In this document: one piece after another, positions 17,050-25,720 of the stretch | Numbering within the stretch: the first letter of the stretch is position 1 | Layout of the letters: every line of letters begins with the position of its first letter | From: Lachnospiraceae bacterium | GTDB taxonomy: Bacteria > Bacillota > Clostridia > Lachnospirales > Lachnospiraceae | NCBI GenBank assembly: GCA_910575775.1 | Contig: CAJTEY010000010.1 | Location: forward strand, 1-64,000 | DNA: 64,000 nucleotides | Direction of reading: 5' to 3' | Notes under the pieces: model-generated | Seen by the model: the letters and a program-made list of their open reading frames with translations, nothing else | What the model was told of the DNA's origin: nothing | The model's database searches: none | Translations under genes and position numbers: made by a program

Positions 17050-17793
17050 TCACTCCCATTTAAAAAATTTCACGGCCGCGCCTGCGCACAGAATGGTAAC
17101 GATTCCCATAACCGCTGCCGGTACCCAGACAGGTTCCGTATGCATCCCCAGAAAAGCCGCCTTCATAAGCTGTATCCCCTGTGTCAGCGGGAAAAGGGCC
17201 ACGATTTTCTGCATCATCTTGGGCATCACTTCAAAGGGCAGCGTGGCTCCGGAAAAAATCAGCATGGGAAAGTACAAAAGGCAGGCAATCACACTGGCCA
17301 TTTTTTCATTTTTCGCAATGCCGCCCACCATCATCCCGATGCTTAAGGTGGAAACCAGGGTAAGGAGCCAGCTCCCAAGGAATGCCGCCGGGCTGCCCGG
17401 AATCCTTACGCCCCAGAATACCGTTGCCATAGGAAAAACCAGGGCCATGGAAACCGCGGCATACAGCACATAGATGGTAAATTCCACCCCCAGCAGCATC
17501 ACCGGGCTGATGGGCGTCACCCGGAACCGTTTGAGGATCTTCCGTTCCCGGTACCCGGCTACCACCAGAGGCAGTCCCATCAGGTCCCCGGCGCAGATGG
17601 AGATGGTACAGACCGCGCTCATGGACTGCTCCAGGAACGTGTACTCCGCCCCCGGAAAAGCGGGCTTTTTCTGGTAAATGAAACCAAGGATGACCAGTAC
17701 CACAACCGGCATAATGACGGCAAAAATCACCATGTTCATATTCCGGATATTCAGCTTCAGTTCTGTTTTTAAAAGACTGAAAAAAGTCCTCAT
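17050..17793 (-). CDS. ABC-2 type transporter permease
   Basis: In this 247-residue membrane protein, the first helix (VIFAVIMPVVVLVILGFIYQ) follows a short cytosolic start. A large outside loop and five further helices come next, including MLLGVEFTIYVLYAAVSMAL and MASVIACLLYFPMLIFSGA. This is the six-helix ABC-2 pattern of drug and lipid exporters. ATG 17793 overlaps the ATPase stop as ATGA, so the two are coupled. Confidence 0.9.
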   Translation of the reverse strand: MRTFFSLLKTELKLNIRNMNMVIFAVIMPVVVLVILGFIYQKKPAFPGAEYTFLEQSMSAVCTISICAGDLMGLPLVVAGYRERKILKRFRVTPISPVMLLGVEFTIYVLYAAVSMALVFPMATVFWGVRIPGSPAAFLGSWLLTLVSTLSIGMMVGGIAKNEKMASVIACLLYFPMLIFSGATLPFEVMPKMMQKIVALFPLTQGIQLMKAAFLGMHTEPVWVPAAVMGIVTILCAGAAVKFFKWE

Positions 17794-18443
17794 GCCACAA
17801 CCTCCCCTTTTCTCAGAATACAAATCTCATCGCAGAGGGCTTCCACCTCATCCATGAAATGGGAGGTGAGAAAAATGGTCAGCCCTTCGCCCTTTAAATC
17901 CTCAAGGATCTTCCACACCGTCCGGCGTGCCCTTGCGTCCAGCCCGGTGGTCAGCTCGTCCAGGAACACAAGCTTTGGGTTCGGTATCAACGCCAGGACA
18001 ATAAACAGCCGCTGGCGCTCCCCGCCGGAAAGACTTTTCACGGTGTTTTTTATCTTATCCCCAATCCCGAAGCGTTCACAAAGCTTCTTCCAGTCTGCCG
18101 GCCTCTCATACAGGCAGGCGGTTTCCCTGCAAAGCTCGGCTACCTTGATCTCCGGCTGGTAATCCCCTTCCTGAAACTGGACACCCACTTTCTGAAACAC
18201 GGTGCGCCGCTCCTTTTTTGCATCCTGCCCCAATACCAGGGCGGTTCCTCCATCGGCCTGTTTCGTTCCCAGGATGCATTCGATGGTGGTACTCTTTCCG
18301 GCGCCGTTTGCCCCCAACAGGCCAAAGACCGTTCCGGCCTTGACAGACAGATTCAAGCCCTTCAACACAGTTCTTCCCTGATAGCTTTTGGTAAGGCCCG
18401 TTGTTTTAACAGCCTCTTCTGTTTTCTTTCTCGTTTCGCTCAT
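17790..18443 (-). CDS. ABC transporter ATPase, partner of the ABC-2 permease
   Basis: In this 217-residue ATPase, Walker A GANGAGKST lies near residue 42, the Q-loop at QFQEGDY, the signature LSGGERQRL near 143, Walker B LVFLDELTTGLD near 163 (Leu in place of the usual Pro of DEPT), and the H-loop at LTSH. It is shorter than most DrrA-like ATPases because the C-terminal extension is missing, but all catalytic motifs are present. It lies downstream of the broken AraC gene that probably controlled it. Confidence 0.92.
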   Translation of the reverse strand: MSETRKKTEEAVKTTGLTKSYQGRTVLKGLNLSVKAGTVFGLLGANGAGKSTTIECILGTKQADGGTALVLGQDAKKERRTVFQKVGVQFQEGDYQPEIKVAELCRETACLYERPADWKKLCERFGIGDKIKNTVKSLSGGERQRLFIVLALIPNPKLVFLDELTTGLDARARRTVWKILEDLKGEGLTIFLTSHFMDEVEALCDEICILRKGEVVA

Positions 18444-18477
18444 CTTATCCTCCTTTTTCCGGTAACGGTATGCACGA

Positions 18478-19365
18478 CTACTGCTGCTTTTTAATTGCCC
18501 GAAGCTCGATGTATCCCCTCTCCTCTCTGGGTTCCAGCTGGATGCGGGGGCTTTCCTCGTCCCACTCGTATCCGATCACAGACGGGTCATAATGGTCGAT
18601 GGCATATTGTACGGCAAGAATCGCCTGGGAATAATCCTCCTCCCGGAAAGGCTCCCCCTGAACCGCCAGATACTCGGCGGCAGGCAGGGAAATGACATCA
18701 AACCCCTCCGGGATTTCCCCCTGATAATCCGCCTCTGCCTCCACACCCTGTACATAGGTGGAAGTGCCGGGCTTTTTATAGGCTTCCGGCAGCCACAGGC
18801 AGACCGGCTCCCCGCAGAGGGAATCCATACTTTTTAATATTCCCTAGACCTCACAGCTCACTTCGTCACAGTATGCAAAATAATCTTCCGCTTTTATTCC
18901 TCGTTTGATGATGACCTTTCGCTTCGGTTTCCGGATCACCTGGATAAATACGCTCTGGAGATTTTTCATTTCCATATCCAAAACATCCTTTCTCAGTTCT
19001 CCGAATTTCACGCCGTATGGGATAAACAGGGCAATCGGCACCGGGTCCTTCAGATATTCCCCCGGCCTGCAGCCGAATTCCCGGTAAAAGGCACGGATAT
19101 ACCCGTCCACACTGCCAAACCCGCAGTCAAAGGCCGCCTCCGTCACAAGGCACTGTTCCTCCTTCAGCTGCATGGCAGAACGGGAAAGCCGGAGCCTGCG
19201 AATGTATTCTGCCGGCGTCACACCCAAAAGCTCCTTAAACAGCCGGTAGGAATGCCAGGGAGAAAACAGGGAGACGGCTGACAGCTGTGCCAGTGTGATA
19301 TCCGCTTCCAAATGGGCTTCGATATAATCCTGCATCCTCTGAACCGCCGCTGTCTGTTCTTTCAA
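18478..19365 (-). pseudogene. AraC/GyrI-like regulator interrupted by TAG
   Basis: ORF 1 (18844-19365) has an AraC HTH pair (LAQLSAVSLFSPWHSYRLFK and VTEAAFDCGFGSVDGYIRAF) and the beginning of a GyrI-like domain ending AYCDEVSCEV. The stop is TAG at 18844-18846, and the same frame continues GILKSMDSLCGEPVCLWLP through to QLEPREERGYIELR. Related proteins have Trp at this position, so a TGG-to-TAG change would explain it. Apart from this codon the 295-codon frame is intact. It lies upstream of the ABC pair as a likely former activator. Confidence 0.85.
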
Positions 19366-19408
19366 AATAAACCACCTCTTTCTTCTCTGAACTGCTGCCT
19401 TGGAGTTC

Positions 19409-19823
19409 CTATTTTATAATGATCCCCGCTTTTTGTCTCGACTTTTTTTGCTGTTTCCAGATTTCTGTCCCCAGAACCCGTTTCAGTTCTGTCAGCTCCA
19501 TCCTGCACATCTCGCTGATGTCATACCCGGCAATCTTGCAGGGCAGAGCCACCCCGTTCAGGCGTTTCCCGTGACAGAGGGAGCAGCCGGCTCATCATAT
19601 TGTGAATACCCTCCACCTGCTTTGATACCCGTTTCCCGCCCGGCTCCTCCTTTTTGTCCGTTACAAGTCCACTGTGCTTTAAGACCGACAGGTAATAAGA
19701 TATGGTTGCAAATGTAATGGGAAAGTTCTCCTGTAGTTTTCCCGCTTCCATAGGTCCTTCCGCAAACAGGAACAGAATCTCTCTGCGTGTCTCATTTGAC
19801 AGTGCCTTAAACCGGGCGTCCAT
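19409..19823 (-). pseudogene. ArsR-type regulator with frameshifted 3' end
   Basis: From ATG 19823 the frame gives MDARFKALSNETRREILFLF, then TFATISYYLSVLKHSGLVTD, the winged HTH of SdpR/ArsR-type repressors. After GGKRVSKQVEG the frame runs into low-complexity sequence and stops at 19521. Another frame carries protein-like sequence (IAGYDISEMCRMELTELKRV) to a TAG at 19409. The 3' half is thus out of frame or comes from another gene. It may still make a DNA-binding fragment. Confidence 0.55.
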
Positions 19824-19825
19824 AA

Positions 19826-20360
19826 CCACATTCCTGAATCATAATCAGAATTTCTCCCCTGCTACATCCAAGGGGCATAAGCCTTTCATACAACTTCCTG
19901 GTTAAATCTGCCTGCTTCTTATACCGCAGTCTCTGTATCAGAAGCTGGTCATCCGTCACAAAAATCCCTGCTGCCCCATGGATACAAAAGCGGCGATAAT
20001 GGCCGTCCGCTGCTTCATCCCATGGGAATAGGATGTGATCACCTTTCCCAGGCTGGGAGTCATCTCAAAAAGCTCCCCGTATCGTTCCACCCGTTTCCTG
20101 CGTTCTTCGGAAGGAACCCTGTAGATATCCGCAATAAAATTGATGTACTGGTAACCGGTCAGATGCTCATAAAGATTCGGATTGTCCGGGATGTAGGCCA
20201 TCTGCCTTTTTCACTCCAGGGGATGGGTTCGGATCGACTCTCCATGGATCAAGATCTCCTCCTATTCAAAACCGTGGATGCCAACCACCTCTTTTATAGT
20301 TAAAGTCTTCCCCGCTCCGTTCGCACCGATAAAGCCGCAGATTTCCCCGGCCCTGACGCT
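19826..20360 (-). pseudogene. Decayed ABC ATPase (BcrA type)
   Basis: A Walker A (GANGAGKTL) lies near 20310-20335 and ICGFIGANGAGKT precedes it. The frame then has TAG at 20262-20264 and TGA at 20211-20213 before MAYIPDNPNLYEHLTGY and the signature SYSHGMKQRT, and ends without a Walker B. Between 19826 and 19955 another frame encodes DDQLLIQRLRYKKQADLTRK, probably the end of a different gene. It was an export ATPase of the same subfamily as the one at 6778-7491. Confidence 0.7.
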
Positions 20361-20610
20361 AGAAAAGAAGCTGTTTCCCCTGAAGACGCCACATGGAAAA
20401 CACCTTCCCGGTTCCCCTGCTCTATGAAATGGGCAAAATATTCCGCGACACTGACGCAGAGCTTGTGGAAAACCGATCCAGCATATAGCGGTTCTCGTCC
20501 AGATCCGCAGCCTCCTGCAATACGGAATTTTCTGCGGTTATATCCTGCTCCTTTACAAGGGTAAACTCCATAAACAAACGGATCTTTTCTTCCGCCCCCT
20601 TATTTGTGGA
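20350..20610 (-). pseudogene. Regulator fragment, possibly TetR C-terminal domain
   Basis: Minus-strand frames encode EEKIRLFMEFTLVKEQD and, after a frameshift, LHKLCVSVAEYFAHFIEQGN. These helix-rich pieces resemble a TetR ligand domain. No HTH is left. The stretch 20611-20830 shows nothing I can support. Confidence 0.35.
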
Positions 20611-20772
20611 CTACAAATGAAAAGTTGTCTGTTTTAGCAAATAATACGCAAAACATCTACTATGATACTTTTGGATAATACAAATGCGAATAAACTGTAA
20701 CGCCTGGGTATGGACAGTGGATGCCAGCGGATATTTTCTAACTTTTAAGAAGTTTCTTATTTTCAGGCCTTC

Positions 20773-20817
20773 TCGAAATCGGTCAATGGAGGTAAAATTG
20801 ACAGAAGAGGATAAAAT
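20773..20817 (+). repeat. Short repeat, copy 1
   Basis: The sequence starts CGAAATCGGTCAATGGA and shares most of the next 25 bases with 21593-21637. Both copies can be read as the end of a frame E-I-G-Q-W-(R/K)-stop. They may be tails of duplicated genes that have otherwise been lost. Confidence 0.5.
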
Positions 20818-20829
20818 CAAAGCGTTATG

Positions 20830-21032
20830 TGGAGGCATCTGCAAATATGAAAAGATATATTGCATTTTTACAACAGCGGCAATGTGATTTTTTCAAGTAA
20901 TGAAGATGAGGAAACCTATGACAATCTTATTTTTATTATGCCGCCCGCCACATTTGCTGATGTTTTCAACGAAATTGGGGAACCCGAAGAAGAGTTGGAA
21001 AAAATAAGGGATTACAAAGGAGCAGTATTCTG
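20830..21032 (+). pseudogene. DUF1697-like gene remnant
   Basis: The frame YNSGNVIFSSNEDEETYDNL contains the Y-x-N-S-G-N-V-I-F motif of DUF1697 proteins. The N-terminus is out of frame, and a large middle part is missing before MPPATFADVFNEIGEPEEEL and the end at TGA 21030-21032. Confidence 0.55.
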
Positions 21033-21078
21033 ATCTTTTACATTGAAAAAGACATAAAGCGGAAGGATTGACAAATCA

Positions 21079-21540
21079 ATGAAAATCGAAAGATGCAAAA
21101 AAGAGCCCTTCATCGTAATAGGAAAAGAAGGGGCAACAACGGACGGAACAGACTTTATTCAAAAACTATGGAACGATGCGAATTCCCACTTTGGGGAAGT
21201 CGCACATTTGGCAAAGAAAGATGAGAATGGAAACATTAGTGGAATATGGGGTGCGATGTCTGACTTTTCCCGTTCCTTCCAGCCTTGGGAAGGATTCAAT
21301 CAAGGACTTTACCTTGCAGGCGTGGAATGTAAGGATGATTCAGAAGCCCCTGACGGTTGGACAAAGTGGGTAATTCCCGGCTATGAATATATCTATGTAG
21401 AACGTGAAAATGAGGATACCTTCTCAGAAGTTATCAAATATCTGGAAGATAATGGTATTTCATTGGCAGGAGCCGTTCATGACTTTACCTGTCCACAAAC
21501 TGGAAAGGGATACATGTTTTTCCCAATTAGAAAATTGTAA
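21079..21540 (+). CDS. Stand-alone GyrI-like effector-binding protein
   Basis: This 153-residue soluble protein has the SOUL/GyrI fold pattern: ERCKKEPFIVIGKEG start, WGAMSDFSR, a GVECKDDSEAPDGWTKWVIP strand-turn and the YEYIYVERE and GKGYMFFPI strands. Family members bind bulky drugs, or in GyrI protect gyrase. The start ATG 21079 is followed by a lysine-rich N-terminus and has only a weak ribosome site (AAGGATTG). The third such domain in 5 kb, it supports a drug-sensing theme. Confidence 0.8.
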   Translation: MKIERCKKEPFIVIGKEGATTDGTDFIQKLWNDANSHFGEVAHLAKKDENGNISGIWGAMSDFSRSFQPWEGFNQGLYLAGVECKDDSEAPDGWTKWVIPGYEYIYVERENEDTFSEVIKYLEDNGISLAGAVHDFTCPQTGKGYMFFPIRKL

Positions 21541-21592
21541 AAATTGATTCCTTAAATAATCATCTTCCGTTTTAAGACCTCTTCAAGTCTTG

Positions 21593-21637
21593 CCGAAATC
21601 GGTCAATGGAAGTAAAATCGGGAAAAGAGGGCAGAAT
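21593..21637 (+). repeat. Short repeat, copy 2
   Basis: Second copy of the CGAAATCGGTCAATGGA repeat at 20773. It lies 30 bp before the VOC-family gene. Confidence 0.5.
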
Positions 21638-21668
21638 CAGAAATCTCAGTGATGGAGGAAAATATAAT

Positions 21669-22034
21669 ATGTTAAGATCAATGATGCAGGTATTTGTAAA
21701 AAACAGCATGGAAGCAGTGGCGCTTTACCAAAAGGCTTTTGATGCCGAACTCCTATGCGCTTACCCTGACGGTAGCGGCGGCTATATGCATTCCGAACTG
21801 AACGCCTATGGACAAATATTGGCTGTTTCGGAAATTTCTGAGGATGTTGCTATAGGAAATACGATGATGTTCTGTTTCCACCTTGGAGAAGGCCATGAAA
21901 AACAGATCCAAAAAGCTTATGAAGTACTGAAAGAAGGGGCATCAAACGCTACCCCTGTGGGCCCATGTGATTATAGTCCATGCCAGTTTACGCTCATTGA
22001 TAAATTCGGCGTGTTCTGGTGTCTTTTTGTATGA
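21669..22034 (+). CDS. VOC-family (glyoxalase/PhnB-like) protein
   Basis: This 121-residue protein matches PhnB-like members of the vicinal-oxygen-chelate superfamily. It begins MLRSMMQVFVKNSMEAVALY, has the AYPDGSGGYMHSEL strand, and ends with WGPCDYS-type turn and TLIDKFGVFWCLFV. Such proteins bind or modify small molecules, some giving bleomycin-type resistance. ATG 21669 has GGAGG 11 nt upstream. It has no close operon partner. The following stretch to 22310 carries no gene that I can see. Confidence 0.85.
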   Translation: MLRSMMQVFVKNSMEAVALYQKAFDAELLCAYPDGSGGYMHSELNAYGQILAVSEISEDVAIGNTMMFCFHLGEGHEKQIQKAYEVLKEGASNATPVGPCDYSPCQFTLIDKFGVFWCLFV

Positions 22035-22310
22035 AGAAAACAAATTATAACGGCATAAGGCTTCGACAAGTTTCGTATGGTCTCTTTTATACCTTTTTAA
22101 TATTGAAACCAGGACACTTTCGGATATACCATCAAAGTTAATTGTATTAAAAAATAAATTTTTCTGTCACACAGAGGGAACAAAACCGTCTAATTAAACA
22201 TACGGAGAAAATTTTCCACAGGAGTGCCGCAAAACTTATGCACAGGAATGAAAAGATTTTCTGTAAACATTCCGTTACAAATCTCATTTGCACTTCAGAA
22301 AAAAGGATCT

Positions 22311-22680
22311 ATGAATCCATTCATCAACGAAGAATTACTGGAGTTGATTCAAAAAGCCACTGCGGGAGACAAGCCGTCCCTGGAAACGGTAATGCTCAGT
22401 GTACAGGATCTGGTACTCTACCTGTCCCTCCGTATACTGGGGACCTTATCGGATGCAAAAAATATCTCTTAGGACATTCTTTTAAAGGTCATGACGCATC
22501 TGTCATCCTTTAAGGGAGAGAGTGCCTTCTCCACCTGGGTATTCCGTATTGCGGTTAATCACCTCAAGAATTACAAAAAACACATGTTCTCCCAGTTTCC
22601 CTTAAGCTTTGATTTCACAGTCTCCCAGTTTCTAATATGCCATGGCCACTGGATTTACAGACAGCAAAAAGACAGAGGCG
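22311..22680 (+). pseudogene. ECF-type sigma factor interrupted by TAG
   Basis: MNPFINEELLELIQKA starts at 22311 (AAAGGATCT upstream) and leads into sigma region 2, ending SDAKNIS at TAG 22470-22472. The frame continues with DILLKVMTHLSSFKGESAFSTW and VFRIAVNHLKNYKKHMF, which is canonical region 2. In the family Q usually precedes DIL (S/T-Q-D), so a CAG-to-TAG change is likely. Past 22606 the frame loses similarity and region 4 is missing. It is therefore doubly broken. Confidence 0.8.
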
Positions 22681-22730
22681 CACATAAGCAAAACCCCTGT
22701 AAAGCCTAAAGAAAATAAGGTCAGTACGGT

Positions 22731-22832
22731 TCATTTCCTGTTACGGGAAAAGCTGTAGATAACTGCGGCACAGGCAATGAGAATCAAAACACTGATTGCC
22801 GCAGTAAGGATATATTGCCTCAATTCCTCCAT
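22731..22832 (-). pseudogene. Small single-helix membrane ORF, probably a fragment
   Basis: Minus strand MEELRQYILTAAISVLILIA followed by CAAVIYSFSRNRK gives 33 residues with one membrane helix. After the TGA the same frame continues with another hydrophobic stretch ending AMAY and TAG, so it is probably the rest of a larger membrane protein. There is no convincing ribosome site. Confidence 0.3.
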
Positions 22833-22851
22833 TCTGGCTCTATGATAATAT

Positions 22852-23673
22852 TCATTTTTCATCGGTGGTTTTTTCTATTACGATTGACGAACCTTTTGAT
22901 TTATCGCCATTCAGCCACTGCCATTGTTCTGATAGTTCTATTCTGCCATCACTTAAAATCTGTGGTACACTGTGACATTTCCCAATTCTTATCTGGTCGC
23001 TCAAATTAATATGCTGATAATAAAAATCTATTTCTCCATTCAAAGAAACCGTTCCCACTATACTCCCTTTTTTTATTTCCCCTCCATAGTAATCTGCCCA
23101 TAAAATATTCTCATTTTGATGATATAAAAAAAGCGTTTGATTATCCACTTCACCATTTTCAGTATTCATCTTTGGTATAAAGTATTTTCCATCATAAAAA
23201 ATATCTGTATTCGGAACTGCTATACGTTTCTCCATTACTTCATAAACTAACCTTGCATTTCCATTGATAAATAATTCTTCATGCTTTAAGGTTTTATATC
23301 CCCTATGCTCATAAAAACAGGCTGCCGCAAGCGAAGCATCTAAGTAAATAATAGTGTTATTAAGAGATATTTCTTTTTCAAGGCATTGCATAATATAACT
23401 GCCATATCCTTTTTTCTGAAAATCAGAAACAACAAACAGTCTTGATATATGATTTTCCTTGCAACTTCCTGTTCCCACTAAACAATCATCCGATAACAAA
23501 ACTCTGACAAAACCATTTTCTATATCTGTGGCAATGTTTTCCTTTGAATGAAGCCCGCAAAAAAATTCAACTACTCCTTGAGGATAATATAAAGGATAAA
23601 TAGCGTTAATCGTGTTCTGTACCAATTGATAAATTTGTTCAATGTTTTCTTTTTTTGCTATTTCATATTTCAT
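22852..23673 (-). CDS. GNAT acetyltransferase with extra C-terminal domain
   Basis: In this 273-residue protein, residues 1-150 form a GNAT domain: NGFVRVLLSDDCLVGTGSC, the SRLFVVSDFQKKGYGSYIMQ acetyl-CoA motif (Q-K-K-G-Y-G), and ACFYEHRGYKT. The C-terminal 120 residues are rich in strands and contain GTVSLNGEIDFYYQHIN and LSDGRIELSEQWQWLNGDKS, resembling a small beta-barrel domain found fused to GNATs. ATG 23673 has GGAGG upstream. The truncated MerR gene lies 13 bp upstream, so they were probably co-transcribed. Confidence 0.85.
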   Translation of the reverse strand: MKYEIAKKENIEQIYQLVQNTINAIYPLYYPQGVVEFFCGLHSKENIATDIENGFVRVLLSDDCLVGTGSCKENHISRLFVVSDFQKKGYGSYIMQCLEKEISLNNTIIYLDASLAAACFYEHRGYKTLKHEELFINGNARLVYEVMEKRIAVPNTDIFYDGKYFIPKMNTENGEVDNQTLFLYHQNENILWADYYGGEIKKGSIVGTVSLNGEIDFYYQHINLSDQIRIGKCHSVPQILSDGRIELSEQWQWLNGDKSKGSSIVIEKTTDEK

Positions 23674-23686
23674 TAACACACCTCCA

Positions 23687-23845
23687 TTAGCCAATTTTGT
23701 CTATGCATAGTGTAACTTGTAAATTTACTGTATTTATTAAACCTTCCCTGTCATAATGCTGTAATGTCCGTACAGTAACATCCATCTTTTTTGCGGCTTC
23801 GCCACCAGTCATATAGCCTTGTGGTATCTCTTTATTTTTGTCCAT
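23687..23845 (-). pseudogene. MerR-family regulator, N-terminal fragment
   Basis: The ORF of 52 residues has YMTGGEAAKKMDVTVRTLQH and YDREGLI, the MerR HTH, with a good GGAGGTGAGAC ribosome site. It then runs off into NTVNLQVTLCIDKIG and stops. The wing, coiled coil and effector domain are missing, so it cannot act as a normal MerR activator. Confidence 0.75.
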
Positions 23846-23960
23846 GTCTCACCTCCTGCTCGTAGTATATCTCATTACGTTACGTCACAAGCAAGTGTTT
23901 TAGAGATTTTTATCGCATATACGTCTTCAGAAAAATATGCCCGGATCTTGTTCATACTCC

Positions 23961-24917
23961 CTATTTCATTTCCCTCAGCCCATTTAACCGGATTTTATTC
24001 AGCTCCTCTGCATTCAGGCATCCTGACTCAAAAAGTCTTATGTATTCTTTTGACACATCACTGTCAAAAATCAACACATCATCCGAATTTATGGTCACGT
24101 CTAACCCGCCCCTGTATAATCTCCGAATGGGGTGGTGCTCCATCTCCTTTATTCGTCCCAGCAAAAGGTTGCTGCTGGGCGTTAGGTTGAGGCGTATTCC
24201 CCTGTCTTTTAGGAACTGTATGGCCTCCTCCGATTCCGCCGCCGCGATACCATGCTGCACTTCATCAAGCCGCAATGCCTCCACGCCACGAACAACGTCC
24301 TCTGCTGTTCCCCACTCACCAATGTGGGCTTTTAGGCAAAGCCCCTCTTCTTTTGCTCTCCTGTATATGGGGATAAAATTTTCAATCGGCTGTGACAGTT
24401 CGTCCCCATACAGGTCAATGGAGTAGAATTCCGGGTGCCCCCAGAAATGTTTCAGGCAGCCCTCCAGATAGTCCACAGGGCAATGCCTGGATAATCCGAT
24501 CTGGAGCCGCAGGCAAACCTCCGGCGCAATCCGCTCGTTGATTTCCTGGAATGTCTCTATCAGTTCCACAATGTCATTATGGAAAAACTCATTTAACCCC
24601 CAGACATCTTCCCCTATCTCCAAGATCGCAATGCCGTCATGCTTTGCCTGGGCAAAAGTTGCCTCTATAAGAAATTTGCGCATATTGCTGCCAGAGAATC
24701 TCTCACCAATGTATCTGCTGTTCCAGCCATCCATTTCCCACATAGAAGCCAGGGGCTTTTTGATCGGCTCAATGAGAATCTGCTTCTGCTCATATATATA
24801 TGCCCTGCTCCCCCCAAGGACAAAATGGTTGTGCAGGTCTGCTTTTGGCACTTCTCTGACAGCAGCAAGGTCATTGTCCTTTAAAGCTGTTATAAACTTT
24901 CTTGAATCTCCTGCCAT
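23961..24917 (-). CDS. Adenosine deaminase family protein
   Basis: In this 318-residue amidohydrolase, ADLHNHFVLGG near residue 25 gives the first metal ligands (HxH), LKAHIGEWG the third His with the catalytic-Glu region, VQHGIAAAES the conserved His, and INSDDVLIF the catalytic Asp pair. All key residues are present. The family hydrolyses adenosine or related amino-purines, and some members act on modified nucleosides in element defence or salvage. The substrate is unknown. ATG 24917 has GGAGGAACC upstream. It follows the TetR pseudogene by 33 bp and was probably controlled by it. Confidence 0.9.
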   Translation of the reverse strand: MAGDSRKFITALKDNDLAAVREVPKADLHNHFVLGGSRAYIYEQKQILIEPIKKPLASMWEMDGWNSRYIGERFSGSNMRKFLIEATFAQAKHDGIAILEIGEDVWGLNEFFHNDIVELIETFQEINERIAPEVCLRLQIGLSRHCPVDYLEGCLKHFWGHPEFYSIDLYGDELSQPIENFIPIYRRAKEEGLCLKAHIGEWGTAEDVVRGVEALRLDEVQHGIAAAESEEAIQFLKDRGIRLNLTPSSNLLLGRIKEMEHHPIRRLYRGGLDVTINSDDVLIFDSDVSKEYIRLFESGCLNAEELNKIRLNGLREMK

Positions 24918-24950
24918 GGTTCCTCCATTTCCCCCACTGGACAGCACAGC

Positions 24951-25556
24951 TTACTTCAAATATGCTGTCCTCCATTGCCCGACCCTTTTCAAAAAATCCT
25001 TTTCCAGTCCATTCGGATCTAACTTCCCAGCGGAAAGCATTTGCCAGACACAGCGCATCAGATAGCTGTCAATCTACTCTAACAGCATCTTTGCGTCAAC
25101 GCCTGGCCGAAATACGGAAAGATCCAGATCCCCCAGCATCCTGTCCGCCGCATCCTCATATGTTTTATCATAGGACTTCCCGGTTGCCTCCCTGATTTCC
25201 GGATTCTCCGCAAAAAGAGCCCATAATGAGAATAAATATTCATCGGGAGCCGTTTTCATAAACTCACATCTTGCCAGAACCTTCTGGGTCATTGCCTCAA
25301 AGAAGTCTGACGTTTCTTTGTAATAATACTTCAGCTCTATTTCATTTGATATCCTGTTGATATTCTCCCAGAGGTATAAATACAGATCTTTTTTATTCTG
25401 AAAATAATGGAACAGCAGGGACTTTGATATGCCGCCGGCATCCGCAATCCTGGACATGGATGCGTTTTTGTAATTGTCATGGGCAAACACCATGTATGCT
25501 GCTTTTATAATCCGTTCCTGCTTTTCCAATGGCAGTTCAAAGAATTTCTTGTTCAT
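24951..25556 (-). pseudogene. TetR-family regulator with in-frame TAG near the C-terminus
   Basis: From ATG 25556 the frame gives MNKKFFELPLEKQERIIKAA, the HTH with SMSRIADAGGISKSLLFHYF, and most of the ligand domain. TAG at 25074-25076 follows AKMLLE. The same frame then continues IDSYLMRCVWQMLSAGKL to VGQWRTAYLK and TAA at 24951. The two paralogues have Glu at the TAG position. The shortened product keeps about 160 of 201 residues, so partial function cannot be excluded. Confidence 0.85.
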
Positions 25557-25720
25557 TATGGTCCTCCCGGTACTTGTCTGGCCAATCATCCATTTCGTAA
25601 TTCCGCTCAGCTAACCATTTCAACAGAAGTATTATTGTCAAAAAATTTAGGTAAAAAATAAGAGCTTCCAAACAAATCATTTCACTTTTGAATCATGGTC
25701 ACGATCTCAGCTGTGAAAAT

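Noticed and set aside
22731..22832. Separate small membrane protein
   Set aside because: It has no ribosome site and its frame continues past the stop with more hydrophobic sequence, so it is listed as a fragment only.
15101..25076. TAG read as an amino acid throughout the genome
   Set aside because: parA, dnaN and the DUF6070-type gene end in TAG at the normal place, so genome-wide recoding is not supported. Only local readthrough or decay remains.
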